A stretch of 64,000 bases of DNA from Ihuprevotella massiliensis (GCA_900095835.1 LT608321.1:2013164-2077163), one strand, 5' to 3'; shown: positions 8,994 through 17,834, numbered from the stretch's first letter. Notes: generated by a model not told the origin, from the letters alone. Made by a program: numbers and translations.

Positions 8994-9074
8994 AGTTCAT
9001 CACCAATGAATGATGATTGATTTTGTTGCAAAGGAGGGAAATTTACTCACCTCCGTTCCGCCCATCGTTGTGGT

Positions 9075-10343
9075 TTATCGAATGATGGTGGCATCGCGTT
9101 CGGGACCCACCGAGAGAATGGCAATGGGAGTCGCCAATTTCTTTTCGAGATAAGCGATATAGTCGGCATATTCTTTTGGGAAATCCGCTTCAGCGCGCAC
9201 GCCGGTCAAGTCGCAGTGCCAACCAGGGAGGGTTTCATACACTGGAGCCCAACCTTCGGTGTCGTAAGGCATAGACTCGGTGCGCTCGCCATCCTTTTCG
9301 TAAGCCACGCACACCTTGATTTCTTTGAACGAATCCAGCACGTCCGCCTTCATCATCACCAAGTCGGTCACACCATTCACCATGATGGCATATTTCAGTG
9401 CCACGAGGTCCACCCATCCGCAACGGCGGTTACGACCGGTCACTGCACCAAATTCCTTACCCACACGGCGAATCTCTTCACCCGTCTCGTCAAACAATTC
9501 TACGGGGAAAGGACCACTGCCCACACGCGTGGAGTAAGCCTTGAAAATACCCCATACACGACCGATGCTTTGGGGCGCAATGCCCAAGCCCGTGCAAACA
9601 CCACCAATGGTGGTCGAAGAGGAAGACACGAAAGGATAGGTGCCGTGGTCGATGTCCAGGAGCGAACCTTGTGCACCTTCGGCGAGCACGTTCTTACCTT
9701 CTGCCAAAGCCTGGTTGATTTCGTGTTCTGTGTCGGTGAGGGGGAAACGACGCATATAGTCGATGCCTTCGAGCCACGTCTTTTCCTCTTCGGTGAGGTC
9801 GAAATCGGTGAATCCGAGGTCGCTCAAGATTTGGAGGTGACGCGCTTTGAGGGCTTCATATTTGGGGAGGAAATCTCCTTGGATGTCTCCCACACGGAGA
9901 CCCACGCGCGCTGCTTTGTCGCTGTAGGTAGGACCGATGCCCTTACCGGTGGTGCCCACCTTGCCCTTACCTTTTGCCGCTTCATAGGCACGGTCGAGCA
10001 CACGGTGCGTGGGGAGAATCAAATGCGCACGGCGACTGATGTGCAGACGTTGCACGATTTCATAACCCGCTGACTCCAATTCGCGCGCCTCATTCATGAA
10101 GAGGTCGGGAGCAATGACACAGCCGTTACCGATGATGTTGGTCTTCCCTTCGTCGAAAATGCCAGAGGGGATAGAGCGAAGTACAAACTTCTTGCCATCG
10201 AAGATAATGGTGTGGCCAGCGTTAGGACCGCCAGCAAAACGAGCTACGAGGTCATAGCGAGGAGTAAAATAGTCTACTACTTTACCCTTTCCTTCGTCGC
10301 CAAAGACAATGCCGAGCAAGGCATCTACTTTTCCTTTTGTCAT
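9075..10343 (-). CDS. purA: Adenylosuccinate synthetase
   Basis: 422 residues. It condenses IMP with aspartate using GTP, the first committed step to AMP. Visible motifs are the phosphate loop FGDEGKGKVVDYF near the N-terminus, ARFAGGPNAGHTI, GIGPTYSDKAARVGLR, and AEGAQGSLLDIDHGTYPFVSS. The end region includes GAVTGRNRRCGW. Length is typical. One small variation is Phe in VFGDEGKGK, where Bacteroidetes homologues often have Trp. It is a single-gene unit with its promoter at 10407-10414. Confidence 0.97.
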   Translation of the reverse strand: MTKGKVDALLGIVFGDEGKGKVVDYFTPRYDLVARFAGGPNAGHTIIFDGKKFVLRSIPSGIFDEGKTNIIGNGCVIAPDLFMNEARELESAGYEIVQRLHISRRAHLILPTHRVLDRAYEAAKGKGKVGTTGKGIGPTYSDKAARVGLRVGDIQGDFLPKYEALKARHLQILSDLGFTDFDLTEEEKTWLEGIDYMRRFPLTDTEHEINQALAEGKNVLAEGAQGSLLDIDHGTYPFVSSSSTTIGGVCTGLGIAPQSIGRVWGIFKAYSTRVGSGPFPVELFDETGEEIRRVGKEFGAVTGRNRRCGWVDLVALKYAIMVNGVTDLVMMKADVLDSFKEIKVCVAYEKDGERTESMPYDTEGWAPVYETLPGWHCDLTGVRAEADFPKEYADYIAYLEKKLATPIAILSVGPERDATIIR

Positions 10344-10406
10344 GTTTTAGGAGAATGTAAATAGGGCAATGACTAGTATTTTAGCCATCGCGCGTGATAT
10401 TTGCCA

Positions 10407-10414
10407 CAAAGTTA
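10407..10414 (-). promoter_or_regulatory. -7 element of purA
   Basis: TAACTTTG on the minus strand, about 65 bp upstream of the purA start. Confidence 0.6.
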
Positions 10415-10459
10415 CACTCTTTCTGCTTAATATGCAAAAAATAAGTTGTAAATTTGCCT

Positions 10460-10763
10460 CTCAGCTCTAGTCTATCTAGTTTCCGCTAGAGCTTTCTAGC
10501 GTCTAGTCTTTCTAGTGCTTCTAGAGCATCTAGTCCAATCGCGCTAGCCCTCTAACGTCTAATGTCTAACGTCTAACGTCTACCCTCTAACGTCTAACCG
10601 AGCCACGCTTGTCGTGGCGAGCATAAAAGGGTCTGTGACCCCTAACGTCTAACGTCTACCCTCTAACGTCTAATGTCTAACCGAGCCACGCCTGTCGTGG
10701 CGAGCATAAAAGGGTCTGTGACCCTCTAACGTCTAACGTCTACCCTCTAACGTCTAATGTCTA
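10460..10763. repeat. Large heptamer array with a tandem 83-bp duplication, fused to a start codon
   Basis: TCTAG-rich sequence leads into tandem TCTAACG-type heptamers. An 83-bp segment containing the double-hairpin module occurs twice (starting 10600 and 10683). The last heptamer variants, TCTAATG and TCTA, supply the ATG at 10757 used by the FAD oxidoreductase gene. Confidence 0.88.
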
Positions 10764-12394
10764 CTTCCCTCCAACTCCGTGTTCTCCCTCAGGTGGCCTA
10801 TGATGCTGCCAACCTCCGTGCAGATGTTGCCCAGCGTCTTGGAGTCGACCCTCAGCAGATTCATGCCATCCGCACCGTCAAGCGCAGCATCGATGCGCGA
10901 CAACGACAGGTGATGGTCAATCTCACCCTTGAGGTCTTCATCGACGAAGACCCCACCACCTTGTCTTTCGAGCGCATCCACTATGGCGATGTCAGTGCCG
11001 CGCCCCAAGCCGTCGTCGTGGGAGCAGGACCCGGAGGACTCTTTGCCGCCCTGCGTCTCGTAGAACTCGGGGTGCGCCCCATCGTCCTCGAACGTGGACG
11101 CGACGTAGATGGCCGTAAAAAAGACATCGCCGCTATCTCCCGCGACCACATCGTCGACAGCGAGAGCAACTATTCCTTCGGAGAGGGTGGGGCAGGAGCC
11201 TTCTCCGATGGCAAACTCTATACGCGCTCGAAAAAGCGCGGCAACGTGCAGCGCATCCTCGGCGTCTTCTGCCAACATGGTGCCAGCACCGACATCCTCG
11301 CCGATGCCCATCCCCACATCGGCACCGACCGCCTGCCCGGAATCATCGAGCGCATGCGCGAACAAATCAAATCTTCGGGCGGTGAGGTGCATTTCCAAAC
11401 TCGTGTCGACGAACTCCTCTTCTCTGCTGAGGGAAATCGCGTGGTGGGCGTGCGCACCGCTGCCGGACAAGAATTCCTCGGTCCAGTCATCCTTGCCACT
11501 GGTCATTCCGCGCGCGACGTCTACCGCTATCTCCATCGTGCTGGGGTGGACATCGAACAAAAATCCCTCGCCATGGGGGTGCGCTTGGAACATCCCTCTC
11601 TTCTCATCGATCAAATCCAATACCACAACCGCATGGGACGCGGCAAATATCTCCCTGCTGCCGAATATTCCTTCGTGCAGCAAGTCAAAGACCGTGGCGT
11701 CTACAGCTTCTGCATGTGCCCTGGTGGCTTTGTCGTGCCTGCTGCCACAGGTCCCGAACAACTCGTGGTCAATGGGATGTCGCCTGCCAATCGCGGTAGC
11801 AAATGGTCCAATTCGGGAATGGTGGTTGAGACGCGCCCCGAAGATATCGACGGAGAACTCATGCCTTTCCTCCTCGAAGCCATGAACGATGAGACTTTCG
11901 CAGCGCAACATACCGATTTTGACGACAAACACAATCCTCTGCGTATGATGTATGTGCAAGAGGCGCTCGAGCGCGCCACCTGGATTCAAGGTGGTCGCAC
12001 ACAGGTGGCACCGGCACAACGTATGGCAGACTTTGTCAACAACCGCCTCTCTGCCGATCTTCCCAAATCGAGTTACAACGCGGGCTTGTTGGCATCGCCC
12101 CTCCATTTCTGGATGCCAAAATTCATCACCTCGCGTCTGCAAGAGGGTTTCAAGGCGTTTGGACGTCGCAGTCGTGGTTTTCTCACCGACGAAGCCGTCC
12201 TCATTGCCACCGAATCGCGCACCTCAGCCCCTGTGCGCATCCTCCGCACTCCCGACACACTCCAGCACATCCGTCTTGCCGGACTTTTCCCCTGTGGCGA
12301 AGGCGCAGGTTATGCCGGTGGCATCGTCTCTGCCGCTATAGATGGCGAACGCTGCGCAGAGGCATTAGCTTCTGTTTTAGGTATTAGAGGTTAG
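10757..12394 (+). CDS. NAD(P)/FAD-dependent oxidoreductase (COG2509-type)
   Basis: 545 residues. An N-terminal domain of about 80 residues precedes a Rossmann FAD-binding motif, AVVVGAGPGGLFAALRLVELG (about 85-105), then ERGRDVDGRKKD, the glycine-rich FGEGGAGAFSDGKLYTR, and a C-terminal FAD-contact region GLFPCGEGAGYAGGIVSAAIDG. This layout matches the uncharacterised FAD-dependent dehydrogenases found across Bacteroidetes and Firmicutes; the substrate is unknown. The start ATG is formed by a heptamer repeat, and the TAG stop opens a reverse-oriented repeat block. It is cytosolic, with no signal peptide. Confidence 0.88.
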   Translation: MSTSLQLRVLPQVAYDAANLRADVAQRLGVDPQQIHAIRTVKRSIDARQRQVMVNLTLEVFIDEDPTTLSFERIHYGDVSAAPQAVVVGAGPGGLFAALRLVELGVRPIVLERGRDVDGRKKDIAAISRDHIVDSESNYSFGEGGAGAFSDGKLYTRSKKRGNVQRILGVFCQHGASTDILADAHPHIGTDRLPGIIERMREQIKSSGGEVHFQTRVDELLFSAEGNRVVGVRTAAGQEFLGPVILATGHSARDVYRYLHRAGVDIEQKSLAMGVRLEHPSLLIDQIQYHNRMGRGKYLPAAEYSFVQQVKDRGVYSFCMCPGGFVVPAATGPEQLVVNGMSPANRGSKWSNSGMVVETRPEDIDGELMPFLLEAMNDETFAAQHTDFDDKHNPLRMMYVQEALERATWIQGGRTQVAPAQRMADFVNNRLSADLPKSSYNAGLLASPLHFWMPKFITSRLQEGFKAFGRRSRGFLTDEAVLIATESRTSAPVRILRTPDTLQHIRLAGLFPCGEGAGYAGGIVSAAIDGERCAEALASVLGIRG

Positions 12395-12484
12395 ACGTTA
12401 GACGTTAGACGTTAGAAGGCTGGCGCGGTTGGACCCTTCTCCGCAGGGCGCTAATGTCTAACGTCTAATGTCTAACGTCTAAAA
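12385..12484. repeat. Inverted heptamer array downstream of the FAD oxidoreductase
   Basis: TTAGACG heptamers (12388-12416) are followed about 35 bp later by TCTAACG heptamers (12451-12482), so the transcript could fold into a long hairpin immediately after the stop codon. The spacer is GC-rich. Confidence 0.8.
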
Positions 12485-12485
12485 T

Positions 12486-12551
12486 CTCCTCGCGCGCGCG
12501 TGCGCGCCCGCAAAACAATACTTTTTGCTTTCACAACCTTCACAGAATTCG
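12486..12551 (-). repeat. Left arm of inverted-repeat pair 1 with alternating CG/TG tract
   Basis: A 27-bp core at 12520-12546 is the exact reverse complement of 13193-13219. On its outer side lies an alternating purine-pyrimidine tract (12489-12507), a candidate Z-DNA or hairpin former. Confidence 0.85.
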
Positions 12552-12849
12552 TTGTAAAGTTTTGGAAAATAGGAGTTTATTGGGGTATTAGGAACGGGGT
12601 TCACGAGAAAGTGGGATGAAGGAGCAAAAAAGCAGTGGTGAAGGAGCAAAAATAGTGGTGTTTGCACTTCTTTAGGGAGGTGAAAAAACAGTCCTGTGAC
12701 GTAGCAGAATGCCCCATCTTCTAATTTTGTGGCGATAGAAAAAACGAAGAGAGTAGTATGGGGTTTCGCATTTTTTTGAGGAGAAATCATAGATGGTTTT
12801 CTAGATTTCCCTCTTTTTTAGTGATCATCCGAGCTTTTCCAGAAAAGCT

Positions 12850-13059
12850 CCCACGTTTGTGTAAAAAACTCCCACGTTTTTCGGAAAATCTCCGACATTT
12901 CTTTCAAAACTTCCCACGTTTTTCCCGAAAACTCCCACGTTTTTCGGAAAATCTCCGACATTTCTTTCAAAACTTCCCACGTTTTTCCCGAAAACTCCCA
13001 CGTTTTTCGGAAAATCTCCGACATTTCTTTCAAAACTTCCCACGTTTTTCCGGAAAACT
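12850..13059. repeat. Tandem array of ten 21-bp units (63-bp higher-order period)
   Basis: Units start at 12850 and repeat every 21 bp. The commonest begins CCCACGTTTTTC; every third unit is a CCGACATTTC variant, so a 63-bp block is repeated three times. T-tracts and A-tracts recur in phase with two helical turns. The array lies inside inverted-repeat pair 1. Confidence 0.9.
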
Positions 13060-13192
13060 CCCTTCTTTTTCTAAATCTTCCCCCTATCCTTCTACGAAAA
13101 AGAGCAAGTTTGGAGAGAAATACTCCCAAGATAGAAGAACGCCGTTCCTATTACCCCTCTATTTTCTTGGACCACTGTGTTTTACGCGTCAA

Positions 13193-13262
13193 TCTGTGAA
13201 GGTTGTGAAAGCAAAAAGTGCAAAATTCTTGTATGTACGCGCGCGTGAGCGCGTGCGAGATT
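13193..13262 (+). repeat. Right arm of inverted-repeat pair 1 with alternating CG/TG tract
   Basis: Perfect 27-bp core (13193-13219), then about 18 bp, then an alternating CG/TG tract at 13237-13258. The same core occurs at 41803-41829 and, inverted and partly, at 41595-41618. Confidence 0.85.
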
Positions 13263-13439
13263 TTATAAGAATGCCCTCTCTTATAAGAATGTCCTCTCTC
13301 CCCACTCTTTTTGGCTGTGCTTCTAGAGAAACAGAGCGTGGTATTACCATTTCAGTTTTGTAATCTCGAGAAAGGAACAATCGTCACGAGTCGGCATGTA
13401 GTACACTCGCGCGTGACTGATGCCTACTTCTTTTGGTGT

Positions 13440-13447
13440 TATATTTG
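13440..13447 (+). promoter_or_regulatory. Possible secondary promoter upstream of the fimbrial operon
   Basis: TATATTTG, about 290 bp upstream of the DUF3575 gene. It is weaker evidence than the site at 13603-13633. Confidence 0.35.
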
Positions 13448-13602
13448 TATTAAAATCATTGTTCAAGTTTTGTTGTAAATTAATTTAGTAGTTTGGAGGT
13501 TGAAAGTCTCTAAAAACTTGTCATCTCTACTTGTGAAAATGAGGGGTTTATGGTCCAGAGAGTAAAAATAAGACCTTTTGAGTAGAAATTTCCTGCGAAA
13601 AA

Positions 13603-13633
13603 TTTGCTAGTTTCATAAAAGTATGTACCTTTG
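13603..13633 (+). promoter_or_regulatory. Promoter of fimbrial operon 1
   Basis: TTTG (13603-13606), 19 bp, TACCTTTG (13626-13633): a full Bacteroidetes promoter. The leader to 13734 is about 95 nt. No flanking inverted repeats suggesting an invertible promoter were seen by eye. Confidence 0.75.
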
Positions 13634-13733
13634 CAGCAAGAAACTATCTAACATGCGCTAAACTACTCGAGTTTTCTAGCTTCGGGTAGGTGAATTACGC
13701 AAAAAAGCCTCAATAAGCATCGGAAAAATAGAT

Positions 13734-14309
13734 ATGAAGAAAGCTTTTACCCTGCTATTCTTTACTGCACTCGCCGCAACCGCTGTGCACGCGCAGCGCG
13801 TCGTGCTCAAGCATAATGTTTTGCTCGACGTGGTGCATTCACCTAATCTCAGTCTCGAGTTGGGGCTTACTCCTAAGCAAACACTCGACATTCAAGTCGG
13901 ATTTAATCCCTTCACCTATAATTCAGCCGATAATTCGAAGTTTCGTCACATCACCGTGCAACCCGAATGGCGCTACTGGACGTGCGAACGCTTTAACGGT
14001 TGGTTTTTCGGGATTCATGCTCATGCCGGTCGTTTTAATGCTGGTAATGTGACGCTTCCTCTCAATCTCTTCCATACGGTGCAAAACGCACGTTACGAAG
14101 GTTGGTTTGCTGGGGCTGGTGTCGGAGCGGGATATCAACTTCCCCTCAGTCGTCGCTGGAGTGTTGAAGCCGAACTCGGTTTGGGTTACGCCTATGTAGA
14201 CTACGACAAATTCGCTTGTGGCAAGTGTGGCACGCTCCAACAGGATGGTAACTCCCACTATTTCGGCGTTACTCGTGCTGGACTCTCGTTGGTTTGCGTA
14301 CTGAAGTAA
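13734..14309 (+). CDS. DUF3575 outer-membrane protein, fimbrial locus
   Basis: 191 residues with a signal peptide (cleavage near AVHAQR) and an amphipathic beta-strand pattern consistent with a small outer-membrane barrel. It matches DUF3575, a Bacteroidetes family often found at the head of type V fimbrial operons. FNGWFFGIHAHAGRF and RYEGWFAGAGVGAGYQ are typical strands, and two Cys occur in CGKCG near the end. The next gene, DUF3868/OmpA, is its usual partner. A role in fimbrial export or anchoring is inferred. Confidence 0.85.
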   Translation: MKKAFTLLFFTALAATAVHAQRVVLKHNVLLDVVHSPNLSLELGLTPKQTLDIQVGFNPFTYNSADNSKFRHITVQPEWRYWTCERFNGWFFGIHAHAGRFNAGNVTLPLNLFHTVQNARYEGWFAGAGVGAGYQLPLSRRWSVEAELGLGYAYVDYDKFACGKCGTLQQDGNSHYFGVTRAGLSLVCVLK

Positions 14310-14329
14310 AATAGTCTCCCACTAACGAC

Positions 14330-14430
14330 TTATGTCTGACGACTAGATAGGTCAAACGACTAGAATCTAATGACTGGTGACTAGATGCGTCTAACGTCTA
14401 GAGCCTAAAGTCTAAAGTCTATACACGTCT
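14330..14430. repeat. Degenerate heptamer-type repeat
   Basis: Degenerate ACGACTAG and TCTAACG/TCTAAAG repeats fill the gap between the DUF3575 and DUF3868 genes. They are less regular than the other arrays. Confidence 0.55.
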
Positions 14431-14441
14431 ATTATTATAAA

Positions 14442-15863
14442 ATGACAAAGCTATCTCTCATCGCATTGCTCTCAGTGGCTACGGCACTCCCAGCTGCTGC
14501 TCAGCGTTATAATGGGCAAGTGAGTTTTACTCCAGCTCAAGTGAAAGCAGCTGCCGATAGTGTGCGTCTCAACCTTGGCGTTGTCCTCGATGGCGTTCGT
14601 CTGGGTAGTCGCACTTTGGTCACCCTCACCCCTCGTCTTGTTTCGCAAGATGGCACACAGACTTATACCTTCTCTCCGGTGAGTTTCGGTGGTCGCAATC
14701 GCGATATCATGTGGAAGCGTCACAATTTCCCAGGCGCACCCCGTCCCGTGGTGCTTCGCTCTGGTGAACAGCGCACTCTCCCCCTCACCCTTACCGCTCC
14801 CAATGTAGCGTGGGTGAAAAAAGCCCGTTTAGTGGTGGACGAACAAGTGCAAGGCTGTGCAGGATGTGAAGAAGGTGCGATGCGCTACAATCTTCTCGAA
14901 CGCCTCGTGAAAGAAGAGTATCGTCCACAGTTCACCACAGCTTATGTGATGCCTACTCCCGAGCCTGTCAAGATGCGCTCCGATCGCTTTGTCGCTCGCT
15001 TCAACTTTAAGGTTAATCGCTACGAACTCCTCCCCAATCTCGGTAACAACCGCGTGGAGTTCGCTCGCGTAGATAGCGTGGCACAAGTCATTCTTCGCAA
15101 TAGCGACGTGCAAGTGAAGAATGTCACCATTGATGGTTATGCTTCTCCCGAAGGAACGGATGCTGGCAACCTTAAACTCTCGCAAAATCGTGCACAAGCA
15201 TTTGTGGACTATCTCCGTCGCACCTACGGTTTGTCCACTCGCATCTTTGCCGTGCGTGGCCATGGTTCCGACTGGGCTGGACTTCGTCAACGTGTAGAGC
15301 AAGATCCACAGGTGCCCAATCTCAATGGCGTCCTCGAGGTGCTCAACCAAGACGGCAACAATGAGGCTCGCAAGGCAGCGCTCCGCAAACTCGATGGCGG
15401 TGCTCCCTACGCTTACCTCCTCGATACGCACTATCCTCCACTCCGTCGCACGGAATATCAATTCACCTATGCGGTGCGTGCGTTTAACCTCCAAGAAGCT
15501 ATTGAGCGCATCCACACCAATCCAGCTCTCTTGAGCTTGAATGAGATGTATCTCGTGGCAGAGTCTTTCCCCGCAGGGTCTGTGGAACGCAGAAACGCTT
15601 TGGAGACTGCGCAACGTCTCTTCCCCAATGCACCTGAAAGCCGCTTCAACACCCTTGCCAATCGCTTGGTGTCTGCTCAAACCGAAGCTGACGAAGCCTT
15701 CCTCAGTGGTTATGCAGATGGAGCTGAAAAATGGAATAACCTCGGTGTCTACTACGGTCTGAAGAAAGACTACGCTCGTGCTAAGGAATGCTTCCAACGC
15801 GCAGGTCAACTCCCTGCTGCTGTGAAGAACCTTGCCGAACTTGCCAAGGTAGACGCAGAGTAA
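14442..15863 (+). CDS. DUF3868 / OmpA-like protein, fimbrial locus
   Basis: 473 residues: a signal peptide (ending AAAQR), a DUF3868 domain (about 20-150) with a CAGC motif, an OmpA-like peptidoglycan-binding domain (about 215-310; VTIDGYASPEG and LSQNRAQAFVDYLR are the hallmarks), and a C-terminal helical part with a TPR-like end. The pairing with DUF3575 and fimbrillin genes is conserved in Bacteroidales. The probable job is to link the fimbrial outer-membrane machinery to the cell wall. The 118 bp before the major subunit gene contain a GCGC-centred imperfect hairpin near 15911-15940. Confidence 0.87.
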   Translation: MTKLSLIALLSVATALPAAAQRYNGQVSFTPAQVKAAADSVRLNLGVVLDGVRLGSRTLVTLTPRLVSQDGTQTYTFSPVSFGGRNRDIMWKRHNFPGAPRPVVLRSGEQRTLPLTLTAPNVAWVKKARLVVDEQVQGCAGCEEGAMRYNLLERLVKEEYRPQFTTAYVMPTPEPVKMRSDRFVARFNFKVNRYELLPNLGNNRVEFARVDSVAQVILRNSDVQVKNVTIDGYASPEGTDAGNLKLSQNRAQAFVDYLRRTYGLSTRIFAVRGHGSDWAGLRQRVEQDPQVPNLNGVLEVLNQDGNNEARKAALRKLDGGAPYAYLLDTHYPPLRRTEYQFTYAVRAFNLQEAIERIHTNPALLSLNEMYLVAESFPAGSVERRNALETAQRLFPNAPESRFNTLANRLVSAQTEADEAFLSGYADGAEKWNNLGVYYGLKKDYARAKECFQRAGQLPAAVKNLAELAKVDAE

Positions 15864-15981
15864 CCCTCCCTCATAGATAATAAAGAAGAAAAAACTCACT
15901 TCCCTCCTTTTGAATGCGCCTGGTGCGTGTTCAAATGGAAAGGTGAAAAGAACTGATTAATCAATTTAATAAACTATCTGT

Positions 15982-17745
15982 ATGAAAAAGCAATTTTTCG
16001 TAGCAGCGATGGCCCTCGTACTCGGTGCGGGCTTCACTGCTTGTTCAAGCGACGACTTGAACGTTAAGCCCGGTACAGAGGTGAACCAAAAGGCTACGAC
16101 TTACATGTCTGTGTCTTTCGTGTTGCCTACTGCAAACAGCACTCGTGCTGCAGCCGACGGTCAAGATGACGCTGATCCTAAGTTCAACAACGTTGGTAAG
16201 TGGGCTGGTAAGGACGATATCCAGAAGGTAAACGTTTACGTTTTTGATAACGCTGGTAACCTCGAAGCTCATCCTACTTACACTACTGCTCAGCTTTCTT
16301 TCGCTCAAGTGAGCACTGGTTTAGCTGAAGCTAAGGTTTCTGCAAACACTGCTTTCAAGGTTAAGCCTGGTACTAAGACTGTTTACGTTGTGGTTAACCC
16401 CACTACTGCTGCTGAGAACCTCCTCAACATCGCAGCAAACAACACGCTTGCTGCTTTCGAGACTGCTTACAAGTCTGAAAACTTGGCATTTGCTAAGCCT
16501 TCTTTCCGTACTACTGAGTACACTACTGGTGACGAAACCAATGCAGGTGAACTTGCAAAAGTTGACAATGACAAGGATATCATCTTGATGACTGGTCCTG
16601 CGGCTACTCCTACCATCGATGACAACGTTTCTGCTGCTGAAGCTGTTTCTGGTGCTAAGAACCGTGCCGATCTCACTGTACAACGTGCAGTTGCTCGTGT
16701 GCTCGTTACCACTACTGCTACTTCTTTCGACATTAAGGGTATGAACCCCACCTCTATGACTGAAGAAGCAGGTGCAATTAAGGTTTCTGATTTGACTTAT
16801 GTAGTAGGTCAAGGCGAAAACAAGTTCTACTTCCTCCAAAAGGACAATGGCGGTAATGATGGTGCAGCTTTCACTACTCCTGCATTTGCTCAGGTACCTT
16901 CAAACGATGACTACTGGTCTAATAACTTCCAAACTAGTTACAACACTGTAGGTAAGCACTATGACTACTCTGGTCTTTGGAAGAATACTGCTACTGGTAA
17001 TATTAAGGGTGTTAGCGTTCCTACTCGTACTGCATTTAATAATAGTGCTACAACTGAGCTTAGTAACGTAACTACTGACCTCAATGCAGGTCTCAAGGGT
17101 GAATTCATTCTTCCTACTCTCCACAAGTACAACACTGACCGTGCACAAAGCAACTATCGCAAGGGTAACACTGCTTACATCCTTGTTCGTGGTTACTTGA
17201 CTCCTAAGTATTATGTAGCTGCTGACGGTACTGTTACTGAAAATGCAACGACTCCTCTTGCTGCTAATGCAGACGTTTACCTCGGTGCAAACGGTGTATT
17301 CTACGCTGACAAGGCTTGCGTTCAAGATCCTACTAAGAAGGGTGTAGCTGGTCAAACTGCTCAGTTGTACAAGGGCCGTAAGGTTATGTACTTCGTATGG
17401 ATTAACCCAGACGTAGTTGATGGTAAGGCTGTTAACTCTCCTGTTATCCGCAACAACATCTACCACGTACAAATCAAGGGTATCTCTAAGATTGGTGCTA
17501 ACTGGAACCCACTCGTTCCTGTTGATAATCCTAACGATCCTAATATCACTAATCCTAACGATCCTTCAAACCCCATCAACAACAACCCCAACAACCCTGA
17601 CCCACGTCCAAAGAATGACCTCGAACCTAAGGATCCTCCTGTAGATCCTAAGGATCCCCTCACTTCTAAGGAAACTTGGATGTCTGTAAACGTTAACATC
17701 CTCCCATGGGCTGTTCACTCTTACGAAGTTGAACTCTCTATCTAA
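15982..17745 (+). CDS. Mfa1-like major fimbrillin (type V pilus stalk subunit)
   Basis: 587 residues with a lipoprotein signal (lipobox GFTAC, Cys about 20). The mature N-terminal strand probably begins after Arg in NSTRAAADG, where an Arg-specific protease would release the donor-strand groove. The N-terminal domain (ITAWM-like strands, VNVYVFDNAG) and the end (WMSVNVNILPWAVHSYEVEL) match Mfa1-family subunits. A strongly repetitive Asn-Pro-Asp/Lys-Asp-Pro linker of about 45 residues lies at 515-560. Codon use differs from neighbours (GCT, ACT, GGT and GTT preferred), as expected for a very abundant protein. A strong terminator follows directly. Confidence 0.92.
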   Translation: MKKQFFVAAMALVLGAGFTACSSDDLNVKPGTEVNQKATTYMSVSFVLPTANSTRAAADGQDDADPKFNNVGKWAGKDDIQKVNVYVFDNAGNLEAHPTYTTAQLSFAQVSTGLAEAKVSANTAFKVKPGTKTVYVVVNPTTAAENLLNIAANNTLAAFETAYKSENLAFAKPSFRTTEYTTGDETNAGELAKVDNDKDIILMTGPAATPTIDDNVSAAEAVSGAKNRADLTVQRAVARVLVTTTATSFDIKGMNPTSMTEEAGAIKVSDLTYVVGQGENKFYFLQKDNGGNDGAAFTTPAFAQVPSNDDYWSNNFQTSYNTVGKHYDYSGLWKNTATGNIKGVSVPTRTAFNNSATTELSNVTTDLNAGLKGEFILPTLHKYNTDRAQSNYRKGNTAYILVRGYLTPKYYVAADGTVTENATTPLAANADVYLGANGVFYADKACVQDPTKKGVAGQTAQLYKGRKVMYFVWINPDVVDGKAVNSPVIRNNIYHVQIKGISKIGANWNPLVPVDNPNDPNITNPNDPSNPINNNPNNPDPRPKNDLEPKDPPVDPKDPLTSKETWMSVNVNILPWAVHSYEVELSI

Positions 17746-17792
17746 TCGATAGTTCGCATATCTAGCTCAGGCTAGACAAGCAATACCACTCC

Positions 17793-17834
17793 AAGCGAGG
17801 GGAGGGAACTCCCCTCCCCTCGCTTACTTTTTTT
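17793..17834 (+). terminator. Terminator after the major fimbrillin gene
   Basis: 14-bp GC-rich stem (17793-17806 with 17812-17825) and an ACTTTTTTT tail. It probably limits read-through to the anchor genes. Confidence 0.88.

Noticed and set aside
10754-12142. 462-residue minus-strand ORF
   Set aside because: Antisense shadow of the FAD oxidoreductase gene; it is His/Glu-rich without known motifs.
12850-13059. CRISPR array
   Set aside because: The units are contiguous with no unique spacers, and there are no cas genes in the window.
12758-13363. Long ORFs with 21-residue repeats on both strands over the 21-bp array
   Set aside because: Because 21 is a multiple of 3, any frame through the array stays open and yields a repetitive peptide. 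There is no promoter, signal or conserved domain, and both strands are equally open.
13364-13733. Invertible promoter upstream of fimbrial operon 1
   Set aside because: No matching inverted-repeat pair bracketing the promoter was found by eye, and no recombinase gene is nearby. The inverted-repeat pair at 12486-13262 ends well upstream of the promoter.
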